From Deltaproteobacteria bacterium (GTDB lineage Bacteria; Desulfobacterota; Desulfuromonadia; Desulfuromonadales; Geopsychrobacteraceae), in contig JAGYPB010000020.1 in NCBI GenBank assembly GCA_018399135.1, forward strand, positions 1 to 47,388: a stretch of DNA of 47,388 nucleotides, written 5' to 3'. The notes under the pieces are model-generated. The model was not told where the DNA came from. It did not search any database and saw nothing but the letters and a program-made list of their open reading frames with translations. Positions 7,349 to 16,004 of the stretch are shown one piece after another. Positions within the stretch are counted from its first letter, which is position 1. Each line of letters opens with the position of its first letter. A program made the translations under genes and the position numbers.

Positions 7349-7834
7349 TTACTGAAGCTTATCCGCCGGCAAAAACTGCATCAGCATACGGGCATCATCT
7401 CCACGCAGTTTCTCTGCCAGACTGATCAGGCCATCTTCCAGATAGCGTGCCTGATACCCTTGTGTGCGGAGATACGCCATAGCAAGAATTGCCCGGTCCT
7501 TGTGAGGACATGCGGTAATAATCAACTTATCCTTGGGTAATTCATCAAGACGTAAAGGCAGTTCATTCAAGGGGATATGCAGGGCAAAATTGAAATTCCA
7601 GGCCTGCTGCTCTTCAGCGAAACGGATATCCACCAGCACCACCTCTTCATCCATCAGATGATCGATGAGAAAGAGACTATTGGCTTTCATCTCACGACGC
7701 GCGTCATAATCGTAGTTGAGCAGATACTCCTCAAGGCTTTCCGCCACTGCCGGGTGTTCCCTGGCCACAGCAGGCAAGCAAATCAACAGCAACATGGCGG
7801 CAATCAGCATGGTTTTAGTAGCGGTTCTGTTCAT
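7349..7834 (-). CDS. Periplasmic rhodanese-like protein
   Basis: The 161-residue protein has a signal peptide (MLIAAMLLLICLPAVARE region) followed by one rhodanese domain: VVLVDIRFAEEQQAWN near the first strand, HIPLNELPLRLDELP, and the active-site loop TACPHKDRAILAMAYLRTQG with a catalytic cysteine. That places it in the periplasm as a possible sulfurtransferase or sulfide/redox carrier. ATG 7834 has AGGAG eight bases upstream. It lies between the universal stress gene and dctM, all on the minus strand; no functional link is evident. Confidence 0.87.
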   Translation of the reverse strand: MNRTATKTMLIAAMLLLICLPAVAREHPAVAESLEEYLLNYDYDARREMKANSLFLIDHLMDEEVVLVDIRFAEEQQAWNFNFALHIPLNELPLRLDELPKDKLIITACPHKDRAILAMAYLRTQGYQARYLEDGLISLAEKLRGDDARMLMQFLPADKLQ

Positions 7835-7891
7835 CAGCAATACTCCTGTATTTGAGCATTCCAGTCTTTTCTTTATTCTGTCTTCTCACGT

Positions 7892-9178
7892 TCAACCATA
7901 CACCAGGCGTGGCAGAAACAGAACCAGATCGGGCCAGAAAGTCAGTAGCAACAGAATGGCGATCTGGATCAGCAAGAAAGGCATGACCGCTTTCGACACA
8001 TAGACCAGATCCCGGTTAACTGTTGCTCCGGCAATATAGAGGCTGACGCCCAGCGGCGGCGTACAATAACCGATACCGAGGTTGATGGTCATGAGTAGAC
8101 CGAAGTGCATGGTGTCAATACCAAACTGACTTAACAGCGGCAAAAAGATCGGCGTCAGAATCAGGGTGGCGGAAATAATATCCATGAACATCCCGATGAC
8201 CAGCAACAGGATATTGACCGCCAGCAGAAACACCCAGGGGGAATCGATACTGCTGACCACAGCATTGGCAATCTTGTTGGGGATCTGCTCAAAGGTGAGA
8301 TATTCACCAAACACCGATGCGCCGGCAACGATGATCAACAGAGTGGCCGAAGTCACCGCTGAAGACACCACAACGCGCTTGACATCACGCAACTTGAGGT
8401 CGCGATGGATCACAATCTCGACAAAAAAAGCGTAGAAACAAGCGACCACCGCCGCCTCATTGGCGGTGAAAAGTCCGGAGTAAATACCACCAAAAATCAA
8501 TACCGGCAACATCAGGGCCCAGATGCTCTCGCGAAGCACCTTGACCGCTTCTTTGAAAGTCGGTCGATCGGTGGTCTGTAGCCCCTGTTTCTTGCAGACG
8601 ATGTAAGCGTATAGACTCATGGCTGCCATGATCATCAGACCGGGAATAAAGCCGGTCAGAAACAGCGCTTCCAATGGATCATTACTGACCATGGCATAGA
8701 GAATCATGGCGATGGAGGGGGGGATAATGACACCAAGGATTGGTGCCGTGGTCATCACCCCGACGGAAAATTTTTCTTCATAGTTGTTCTTGACCAGGGC
8801 CGGAATCATAAAACCGCCGATAGCCACCACCGTCGCTACGGTAGAACCGGAAATAGCCCCGAAAAACCCACAAGCCAGAATCCCCGCCATGGCCAGTCCG
8901 CCGGGCAGAAAACCGACCATCACATTAGCGGTATTGATCAGTTTTTTGACAATGGTTCCAGTGGTCATGATGTTGCCGCAGAGGACAAAAAACATGACGA
9001 CGACCAGAGCGAACTTGTCCATACTGCGGTACAGTACCTCAATGACGATACGCGGATCGATATCGAGGAGAAACACCAGACCGAAGGTGCCGGTAAAAAA
9101 CAGCGCCATGAACACCGGCACGGTGGCCGCCAGACAACCGAGCAACAGGGCGAGAATCAACAGGTAACTCATTTCCAT
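7892..9178 (-). CDS. dctM: TRAP transporter large permease subunit
   Basis: The 428-residue integral membrane protein carries the DctM family pattern of about 12 helices. Visible segments include FFVLCGNIMTTG, GGFMIPALVKNNYEEKFSVG, TTAPILGVIIPPSIAMILYA, and the C-terminal LMTINLGIGYCTPPLGVSLY. TRAP large subunits carry the sodium-coupled transport of carboxylate-type solutes delivered by DctP. ATG 9178 has GGAGGAA upstream, inside the end of dctQ. The gene lies immediately after dctQ (one base apart) and ends the dctP-dctQ-dctM operon. Confidence 0.95.
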   Translation of the reverse strand: MEMSYLLILALLLGCLAATVPVFMALFFTGTFGLVFLLDIDPRIVIEVLYRSMDKFALVVVMFFVLCGNIMTTGTIVKKLINTANVMVGFLPGGLAMAGILACGFFGAISGSTVATVVAIGGFMIPALVKNNYEEKFSVGVMTTAPILGVIIPPSIAMILYAMVSNDPLEALFLTGFIPGLMIMAAMSLYAYIVCKKQGLQTTDRPTFKEAVKVLRESIWALMLPVLIFGGIYSGLFTANEAAVVACFYAFFVEIVIHRDLKLRDVKRVVVSSAVTSATLLIIVAGASVFGEYLTFEQIPNKIANAVVSSIDSPWVFLLAVNILLLVIGMFMDIISATLILTPIFLPLLSQFGIDTMHFGLLMTINLGIGYCTPPLGVSLYIAGATVNRDLVYVSKAVMPFLLIQIAILLLLTFWPDLVLFLPRLVYG

Positions 9179-9179
9179 G

Positions 9180-9722
9180 TCATTCCTCCCCGGTCATATC
9201 CTGGACACCCCGCCAGTCTTCAACCATAACCACCAGTGTGCGAAAAAACATCATCACTCCCATGACCGGCAGCACAGCATAAAAAAACCATTCGGGAATC
9301 TGCAGTGTACTGGTACGGGCAAATTGGTCATGATACATCATGGTCGTCATCGTCCACCCCAGCTTGACCATCACTCCGGCAAAAAACAGCACCGCAATGT
9401 GCGAGAACAGGGTCAACGGGCGTTTGAGTACCGGAAAAATCTGCGGGAGGGCATCAATACGAATCAGGGAGCGACTGCGGATCGCCGTTACCACACCAAT
9501 ATAAGTAGAAAAGAAGATAACCTTACGCACCACTTCATCAGACCAGTAAATATTGATATCACCACCCGCCTTACGCATGATCACATTGGCCATGGCCGCC
9601 AGCAAAGCGGCACAGACCGCGATAAACAATGACCATTCTTCGACGAACAGAAAAGTCCGATCAATTTTTTTAAAGATTTTTTTCAGCATCGTGCGTGTCT
9701 GGCTCCGCATTTTTGGGGACAT
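9180..9722 (-). CDS. dctQ: TRAP transporter small permease subunit
   Basis: The 180-residue protein has four predicted helices (SLFIAVCAALLAAMANVIM; VIFFSTYIGVVTAIRSRS; LFSHIAVLFFAGVMVKLGW; FFYAVLPVMGVMMFF) as in DctQ. The DEVVRKVIFFSTYIG region is typical of the family. DctQ pairs with DctM in the membrane. The start is uncertain: ATG 9722 has no good ribosome binding site, and ATG 9689 is possible. A strong hairpin between dctP and this gene should lower expression of the permease relative to the binding protein. Confidence 0.92.
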   Translation of the reverse strand: MSPKMRSQTRTMLKKIFKKIDRTFLFVEEWSLFIAVCAALLAAMANVIMRKAGGDINIYWSDEVVRKVIFFSTYIGVVTAIRSRSLIRIDALPQIFPVLKRPLTLFSHIAVLFFAGVMVKLGWTMTTMMYHDQFARTSTLQIPEWFFYAVLPVMGVMMFFRTLVVMVEDWRGVQDMTGEE

Positions 9723-9781
9723 GTCGACAAATTGAGGTAACGCGGAGAGAGGACATTCCGGCCACCTGGGAAACCACTAAA

Positions 9782-9814
9782 ACGGGGCCGGAGAGGGATC
9801 CTCTCCGGCCCCGT
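9782..9814 (-). terminator. Terminator/attenuator between dctP and dctQ
   Basis: A perfect 15-base-pair GC-rich stem (9782-9796 with 9800-9814), three-base loop, followed on the minus strand by TTTT. It sits after the dctP stop and before dctQ, so it probably works as a partial terminator that favours dctP mRNA. Confidence 0.85.
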
Positions 9815-9844
9815 CATGGCGAGCCGATTATACAGAGATTATCT

Positions 9845-10846
9845 CTAACTGCCAAGCTTTGCCCGCACCAACTCGAGATATTCCACCCCGATACGCTCAC
9901 TCCAGCGCTCTAAAATCGGCTCAGACAGTTTTTTTAACTGGGTCAGATCAGCTTCCGACAACTGGTGAATCTGCACCCCGGCGGCTTGAGCCGCCGCGAG
10001 TTGCTCATCATGCTGACGACGGGTGGCTTCACGCGATTTGGCACTTTCTTCAGCAACGACCTCCAGGAAGATGGTACGCAGATCCTCAGGTAAACGATCG
10101 AGCCAGCGTTTGTTGACCAGATGAACAAACAGCCCCTGAGCGTAGTTCAGCTCGGTAAAATGCTTGGCGACAGTGAACTTTTTGGTGATATTACAGACGA
10201 TAGCGGTATGGTCAAGACCGGTGATGACACCGGTCTGTAAGGCTTGGGGCACATCGGGCCAGGGCATGACCGTGAATTTCAGCCCCCAGGCGCGATAGGC
10301 ATCGGTATTAACAGGTGCTTCTGCGATCCGGAAATTGACGCTCTTCGCTGCCTCAAGGCTGTCCACCGGTACCGTGGTGGCCCAACCGTAAGGGCCGTAA
10401 TTGGTGATATCGGCCACATAAATACCCCCAGCCAACGCACTGTCGGCAAAGGGCTGCCAAATTGCGGGGTCTGACCTGAAGGTATCGAGCTTGTCGAAGG
10501 TATCAACAACATAAGGCAAATTGACTATCCCCAGGGTGTCGGCCACATTGGCCGCGGCCACCGAAGAACTCAGCATGCCGTGGACAGCACCAAGACGCAA
10601 CTTGCTGATGACATCACGCTCCCCACCCAGTTGTGCCAGGGGGCGATAGTCAACAAAGATCTGACCATTCGTGCGATCCCACACCGCATCGCGGATGCGA
10701 TATCCGGCAGCGACCCCCTCAATGACCGGATGCGAGATGTTGGAAAGAATGTAGGTATACTTTGCCCCACTGGGATCAAACTTGGGTTGCCAACTTGCCA
10801 GCGGATCCTCATTCGCCACCCCTTGAGTCACCGGGCCAAACAACAA
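9845..10846 (-). CDS. dctP: TRAP substrate-binding protein DctP, signal peptide broken by indels
   Basis: The mature part is an intact DctP-family periplasmic binding protein of about 320 residues, with YGPYGWATTVPV and FRIAEAPVNTDAYRAWGLKF followed by PWPDVPQALQTGVITGLDHT. The frame has no credible start. A good ribosome binding site (GGGAGG) precedes GTG 10874, which reads VKKMMF then TGA in another frame. Two single-base changes near 10857 and 10830 would join VKKMMF-LIVLCCLA to the mature protein and restore a normal signal peptide. So the gene is either slightly damaged or misread. It is about 60% similar by eye to the second dctP upstream. The family is SBP_bac_7; the ligand is unknown. 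Confidence 0.85.
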   Translation of the reverse strand: MLFGPVTQGVANEDPLASWQPKFDPSGAKYTYILSNISHPVIEGVAAGYRIRDAVWDRTNGQIFVDYRPLAQLGGERDVISKLRLGAVHGMLSSSVAAANVADTLGIVNLPYVVDTFDKLDTFRSDPAIWQPFADSALAGGIYVADITNYGPYGWATTVPVDSLEAAKSVNFRIAEAPVNTDAYRAWGLKFTVMPWPDVPQALQTGVITGLDHTAIVCNITKKFTVAKHFTELNYAQGLFVHLVNKRWLDRLPEDLRTIFLEVVAEESAKSREATRRQHDEQLAAAQAAGVQIHQLSEADLTQLKKLSEPILERWSERIGVEYLELVRAKLGS

Positions 10847-11009
10847 AGAACAATCAAAACATCATCTTTTTCACAGTCAAACCTCCCAAAAAGAAATAAA
10901 CATGATCCAAACAGGGGTTTGGTCTACACAAACAAAAGTTAAGCATCAACAAATTCAACAAGTTAGCGGGTCAATGTATACCTGTATCAGCATTTTAAGG
11001 TCAATAAAA

Positions 11010-11040
11010 AAAAGCCGGAGCAGCGCCATTTCCGGCTTTT
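11010..11040 (-). terminator. Terminator after the second dctP
   Basis: AAAAGCCGGA (11010-11019) pairs with TCCGGCTTTT (11031-11040), and the minus strand continues with a run of T. It would end transcripts of the frameshifted dctP copy before dctP 1, implying separate transcription of the two binding protein genes. The rest of the 10875-11133 gap shows nothing else. Confidence 0.85.
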
Positions 11041-11133
11041 CAATAGGAAAAAGATTTCTGCGGTCAGCTATCCTGGCCACCGGGTCAGAGATCCTGTGGT
11101 ATGTATCAGTTATCAGACGCTGTTGTACCTGTT

Positions 11134-12140
11134 TCAGGAGAAATCGGCACCGATACGATCCTCCCACTGTTTGATCACCGGTTCAACCTGTTGCTTCATC
11201 GCTGCCAGATCCTGCTCCGATAAACGATAAAAAGACACCCCTGCGGCACGGGCCCTGGTCATTTCTCGCTGATCCTGCTCCTGACCTGCAAGCCGGGCCT
11301 TGTCGCTTTCTTCTGTGATAATGCGCAACAAAGTTTCTCGCAAAGTCTTCTGGTAGGCGCTGCAACCAGCGTTCGTTGATCGAAGTGGATGTAAAGACCC
11401 TGAGCATAGTCAATCTGAGTGTAGTGTTTGGCGGTATTAAAAAAGTTAGCAGTGCCGGTCACCGTCGGGGTATGGTCGAGACCGGTAATAACCCCGGTCT
11501 GCAAGGCCTGGGGCACATCGGGCCAGGGCATCACCGTGAACTGCAATCCCCAAGCGCGGTACATATCAATATTTACCGGCGCCTGCGCAATCCTAAAAAT
11601 CACCCCTTTAGCTTCCTCGAGACTGGTCACCGGGGTGCGGGTCGCCCAGCCATAACCACCATAAGCGGTAAAATCGACAACGCGAATACCGGAGCGCAAC
11701 GCCTCGGCGCCATATTCTTCAAACAACTCGGCATCCTTACGCAACTGCTGCAGTTGATCAAAGCTACCAACAAGAAATGGCAGATTCACAAGTCCCAAGC
11801 GCGGCGAGACGTTGGGCGCAGCAACAGAAGAGCTCATCATTCCATGGATAGCGCCCATTCTCAACTTGCCGATCACATCCATCTCGCCTCCCAACTGGGA
11901 CATGGGGCGATAGTCGACAAACAGGCGTCCATTTGTCTCTTCCCAGATCCGGTCGCGAATGCGAAAACCAACCCGGACCCCTTCAATAGCCGGGTGACCA
12001 ACACAGGAGAGGAGATAGGTATGTTCCGCCCCTCGGGGGTCAAACTTTGGCTGCCATTCAGCCATGGGATCATTGGCCGTAGCCGAGCCGGGCAACAGCA
12101 ACAACACAACAAACAGAATTAGCATCAATTTTTGCTTCAT
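11134..12140 (-). pseudogene. Second TRAP binding protein (dctP paralogue), two frameshifts near the C-terminus
   Basis: The first 250 residues are intact: signal peptide (MLILFVVLLLLPGSATA), then a DctP domain closely related to the neighbouring dctP (shared PWPDVPQALQTGVITGLDHT). After AQGLYIHF an extra base near 11382 moves the homologous INERWLQRLPED to another frame. A second extra base near 11346 moves LRETLLRIITEESDKARLAG to the third frame, which runs to TGA 11134. Removing both gives a full-length paralogue of about 335 residues. The unrepaired frame stops at 11259 with a divergent tail. It looks like a tandem duplication of dctP. Either real decay or sequence error explains the two one-base insertions. 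Confidence 0.85.
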
Positions 12141-12344
12141 CGTCTCTCTCCTTATAAAATATCAGAACTGTATTAATGACGCAGTAGAACATAATCTCAC
12201 CTTAGAAACAATAAGTTAGATCGCTACACATGGAACCTGGGACCTCTTATATCGGCAACCTTAAGTGCTGAAAAACAGCTGCATCCGGACCAGTCTCTGT
12301 GTTAATGGTAGCAGGAATCATATTCTCGTGGAGACAAACACCTT

Positions 12345-14714
12345 ATGCCGCATACTGATACGCCCGAAAAGCTGGAGCTACTCGCACCGGCAGGCAGCCT
12401 TGAAGCCTTTTTTGCCGCTGTTGATGCCGGCGCCGATGCAGTTTATACCGGATTGAAAGATTTTTCTGCCCGTGCCAAGGCTAAAAATTTCAGTCTTGCC
12501 GACATTGAACGGATGACCAGCTACCTGCATGCTGACGGTAAGCGCCTCTACGTCACCCTCAATACCCTGATCCGTGAAAATGAATTGTCCCACCTGATCG
12601 ACACCCTGTCAGCGCTGGAATCTTTTAACGTCGATGCTGTCATTATTCAGGATCTCGCCATCTGGAAACTGGTCAGGGAACATTTCCCGCAGTTGGAAGT
12701 TCACGCGTCGACACAGATGACGATCCACAATGTCGCCGGTGTTAAAATGCTTGAGCGCCTCGGCTTCACCCGCGCGGTGCTGGCGCGAGAGTTGACCCTG
12801 GCAGAAATCGCCTTTATCCGCAGCCAGACGCGCATGGAACTGGAGCATTTCATCCACGGTGCCTTGTGTTTTTCCTTCAGCGGCCAGTGCTACTTCTCGT
12901 CGTTTCTGGGTGGTAAAAGCGGCAACCGCGGACGCTGTGCCCAACCCTGCCGGCGCAATTACCGCCACCATCAGCAGCAGGGGTTTTTCTTCTCTCCCAA
13001 CGACCTGTCGGCCATCGATCTGCTGCCGGAACTTGCCAATGCAGGGATCTGCAGTTTCAAGATCGAAGGACGGATGAAAAGCGCCGAATACGTTCACAAG
13101 GTGGTTAGCGCCTATCGGCGGGTCATGAATGCCTCTGATGCTGAGCGCAAACAGGTTCTTGCCGCTGCCAAGCAACAGCTCAAGGACAGCTTTGGCCGCC
13201 AACCGACCCGCGGTTTTCTCTCCGGCAATCAACCGAATGATATGGCCATCCCCTCACAAAAAGGGGCAACCGGTCGATTTACCGGCAAAATCCGCCAGGT
13301 TCAGGGCAGTCGCTTAAGCTTTACCTCTTTACTGCCGCTGCATGTAGGCGACCGCTTACGGATTCAACCCGCCAATGACAAAAGCGGCAGTGCTTTTACC
13401 CTGCGTCAACTGTTCAGCGGAACGAACCAGATTAAAAAATCTCCCGGCGGCAAACTGGTGACTGTCATCTCCCCCTTTGACCAACGCTTTGCTCCAGGTG
13501 ACAGTGTCTTCATGGTTGCCAGCGCCGACGCCTTCACCCTCAGTGATGCCGCCGCCCGCCGCAAACTTGAACACCGCCGACCCGGTGGAGAGATTGTCGA
13601 TCTCGACATCAAGGTAAGCGACACCGACATTGCACTTGGTGCAACCATCAACCGGCAGCGGTTAAGTTTTGCCTATCCCATCACCAGCTTTGCCGCCACC
13701 AGTCAACCCCTCGACAAGATGGTTCTCGAGCAGGTTTTCGCGGCAGTTGCCGATGAACCTTTCGCTCTTGGGTCGTTGACCTGTAACGATCTGCCGGCAA
13801 TTGTCATCCCTCCCAAGCAGTTAAAACAGATCCGCCGCACCTTTTATCGCGACCTGCGTCTTGCCCGCCAGCAGGATATCCAGCAACGGCGTCACGATCA
13901 GCGGCAAGCCGCCGTCGCGTCTCTGCTGCCGGGGGCAAACAACGTCCACCGGCCGTCAGAGTTCCGAGCGCTGCTCGGGGACACCCGCGAACAATATCTG
14001 CTGAATAACGAACTGATCGATACCCTGCTGTTGCCAATCAACAGCCACAGTTTGCAGCACGCTGACAAACTGCGCCGCCGCGCCGATAAGATTATCTGGG
14101 ATCTTCCCTTTGTTCTCTTCGATCAGGACTGGCAGGAGCATCAAGCTGTCATCCGTACCCTGGTGCAGGCCGGCTTTCGCCGGTTTCGTCTGAGCAATCT
14201 TGGTCACTTCCCCCTGTTTGACGGACTCACCGACCTCAAGCTCTACAGCAGCTATCGCCTGTTTGCCCTCAACAGTCAGGCGATCGCCGCTCTAAGTGAG
14301 CTCAATATCACCGATGTTGAGCTCTATATCGAGGATGACCGCCACAACCTGACCGCCATTCTGTCGCGCCAATTGCCGGTGCCCACCAGCTTGATGATTT
14401 ATGGGCGAGTTCCGCTACTGACATCGCGCATCCGCGTACGCCAGTTGCGCAGCGACAGTCCCATTCTGTCAGACCGGGAGGATGCCTACCGGGTACAGCA
14501 GCGGCAGGGACTAACCTGGCTGTTCAGCGAAATGCCCTTCTCCTTTATTGCCAACATCGAGGAGCTTAAGCAACTCGGTTGCTCTGGATTTGTCGTCGAT
14601 CTATCGCACTGTGGCGCCGGCAACACCAGTGTTAAACAGGTGCTGGAAGCCTTAAGCCGTGGCAACGACCCCGCACAGTGCAGCAAATTCAATTTTGAGG
14701 CCGGGCTGGAGTGA
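12345..14714 (+). CDS. rlhA: U32 family protein, RlhA-like (23S rRNA hydroxylation)
   Basis: The 789-residue protein starts with a U32 TIM-barrel domain (LELLAPAGSLEAFFAAVDAG, YVTLNTLIREN, STQMTIHNVAGVKMLERLG) and has four cysteines in ALC, SGQC, GRC and AQPC spaced like the iron-sulfur/ligand Cys of this family. RMKSAEYV follows, then a long C-terminal region with the DUF3656 layout. E. coli RlhA makes 5-hydroxycytidine at C2501 of 23S rRNA with prephenate as a needed metabolite; the older label is collagenase-like protease. ATG 12345 has GGAG at a wide spacing. The gene begins a plus-strand run that continues to the methyltransferase at 18809. Confidence 0.87.
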   Translation: MPHTDTPEKLELLAPAGSLEAFFAAVDAGADAVYTGLKDFSARAKAKNFSLADIERMTSYLHADGKRLYVTLNTLIRENELSHLIDTLSALESFNVDAVIIQDLAIWKLVREHFPQLEVHASTQMTIHNVAGVKMLERLGFTRAVLARELTLAEIAFIRSQTRMELEHFIHGALCFSFSGQCYFSSFLGGKSGNRGRCAQPCRRNYRHHQQQGFFFSPNDLSAIDLLPELANAGICSFKIEGRMKSAEYVHKVVSAYRRVMNASDAERKQVLAAAKQQLKDSFGRQPTRGFLSGNQPNDMAIPSQKGATGRFTGKIRQVQGSRLSFTSLLPLHVGDRLRIQPANDKSGSAFTLRQLFSGTNQIKKSPGGKLVTVISPFDQRFAPGDSVFMVASADAFTLSDAAARRKLEHRRPGGEIVDLDIKVSDTDIALGATINRQRLSFAYPITSFAATSQPLDKMVLEQVFAAVADEPFALGSLTCNDLPAIVIPPKQLKQIRRTFYRDLRLARQQDIQQRRHDQRQAAVASLLPGANNVHRPSEFRALLGDTREQYLLNNELIDTLLLPINSHSLQHADKLRRRADKIIWDLPFVLFDQDWQEHQAVIRTLVQAGFRRFRLSNLGHFPLFDGLTDLKLYSSYRLFALNSQAIAALSELNITDVELYIEDDRHNLTAILSRQLPVPTSLMIYGRVPLLTSRIRVRQLRSDSPILSDREDAYRVQQRQGLTWLFSEMPFSFIANIEELKQLGCSGFVVDLSHCGAGNTSVKQVLEALSRGNDPAQCSKFNFEAGLE

Positions 14715-14810
14715 CGATATCAAGGCCTGCGGATCTGGCAAAACGTCATTGCCCTGACTGCTAAACCCGACTATAGTATCGAACTGTGAAATTTCTCGAT
14801 GGAGGAGATG

Positions 14811-15254
14811 ATGTTGCAGCGCCGCTCGATGATTCACGTTTCCCTGGCTGTTATTGCCCTGATTATTATTTTTTACCCTTATTTCAGCAATAAACCGGGC
14901 TCTGAAAAGGTAGAGCAGGCATCTGCTGCCGCCGTGGTCTTCCTTGACCTGCTGGACAAGGGCAATTTTGAAGAAGCCTGGCGCCAGAGTACCTCCTATA
15001 TGCGCAACGACATCCCGCTGGAAACCTGGCTTGCCCAGCTCAATCAGGTTCGCAGCCAGGTTGGCGCTTTACGCGAACGCACCCAATCTGACGTTAAATA
15101 CACAAAAGAACAGATTGAAGGGATCCCCGAAGGGGAATATCTCTCTTTTTTCTATAACAGCCGTTTTGACAATCACGGCTCCGCTCGCGAACGGGTCACC
15201 CTGTACCACGAGTCTGCCACGTCCTGGCGCGTTGCAGGTTATTTCATTGAGTGA
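14811..15254 (+). CDS. DUF4019 family membrane-anchored protein
   Basis: The 147-residue product has one N-terminal helix (SMIHVSLAVIALIIIFYPY) and a periplasmic DUF4019-type domain: WRQSTSYMRNDIPLETWLAQ, VRSQVGALRERT, GEYLSFFYNSRFDN, and ERVTLYHESATSWRVAGYFI at the end. The family's function is unknown; members are small extracytoplasmic proteins. ATG 14811 has GGAGG five bases upstream. An earlier in-frame ATG at 14799 overlaps the ribosome binding site and is unlikely. It lies between the U32 gene and the GGDEF gene. Confidence 0.8.
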   Translation: MLQRRSMIHVSLAVIALIIIFYPYFSNKPGSEKVEQASAAAVVFLDLLDKGNFEEAWRQSTSYMRNDIPLETWLAQLNQVRSQVGALRERTQSDVKYTKEQIEGIPEGEYLSFFYNSRFDNHGSARERVTLYHESATSWRVAGYFIE

Positions 15255-15291
15255 AACATGAACATTACCCACCAATGAAGCGAAGAGAAAA

Positions 15292-16002
15292 ATGACCGCT
15301 GTCGATCCTTCAGCTACAGCATCCGCTCAACTGCCCCGCACCACCTGTCCTGTTGGTGTGCTTTTGTGTCCATTTCCAGACGCAATGACCGATCTACAGC
15401 AGGAACTTGATCACCTCCGTCTACAGGTACGAACCGATGCCTTGACCGGTGTCTCCAACTACCGATTTTTTATCGATGCGCTGGAGCAGGAGGTGGAGCG
15501 ATCAAGCCGCAACGGACGTCCAACCAGTCTACTCATGATTGACATCGATCACTTTAAACAGGTCAACGATATCCACGGTCATGAGGTGGGAAATCAGGCA
15601 CTGATCCACGTAGCGGCACTGATCAGCGCGCAGGTACGCAAGCTCGATATCGTCTGTCGTTACGGTGGCGAAGAGTTTGCCGTCATCCTACCTGAGACCG
15701 AACTTTATTCCGCTATCCCCGTCGGCGAACGCATCCGCCTGACCCTCGCCGGAACCCCTCTGCAGCAAGACGGAGTGCTTCTTGAGTTAACCGTCAGCCT
15801 TGGACTGGCAACTTACCTGCCTTATTCGTTAAGCTCCGCTACAGAACTGATCTCCCAGGCAGATCAGTACCTCTATGAAGCCAAGAAAAACGGTAGAAAT
15901 CGACTCTGCCATACCGATGTTCCCCAACCGGAAAGCATCAGCAATGAGGAAAAACAAACCCTCATCAAGCTGTTCGGGCGCGACTCAAACGCAAAGGATT
16001 GA
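15292..16002 (+). CDS. GGDEF domain diguanylate cyclase
   Basis: The 236-residue protein is a nearly bare GGDEF domain. A short, unstructured first 45 residues and a small helix lead into RTDALTGVSNYRFF, IDIDHFKQVNDIHGHEVGNQ, and the active motif GGEEF (residues 125-129). RxxD (RKLD, 116-119) five residues before it is an intact I-site for product inhibition, so it should make c-di-GMP and be feedback inhibited. There is no sensory or membrane domain, so its input is not visible. Its TGA overlaps the upstream part of the next gene's ribosome binding region. The 8 Cys/Pro-rich start may be a misassigned upstream extension; ATG 15384 is an alternative start. Confidence 0.9.
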   Translation: MTAVDPSATASAQLPRTTCPVGVLLCPFPDAMTDLQQELDHLRLQVRTDALTGVSNYRFFIDALEQEVERSSRNGRPTSLLMIDIDHFKQVNDIHGHEVGNQALIHVAALISAQVRKLDIVCRYGGEEFAVILPETELYSAIPVGERIRLTLAGTPLQQDGVLLELTVSLGLATYLPYSLSSATELISQADQYLYEAKKNGRNRLCHTDVPQPESISNEEKQTLIKLFGRDSNAKD

Positions 16003-16004
16003 GT

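Noticed and set aside
9553..9735. Plus-strand open frames across the TRAP genes
   Set aside because: They are antisense to dctQ and dctM, without ribosome binding sites or family features.
10854..10856. TGA after VKKMMF in dctP as a second selenocysteine codon
   Set aside because: The mature protein is in a different frame, so reading through the TGA does not join it. Two one-base changes explain the region better.
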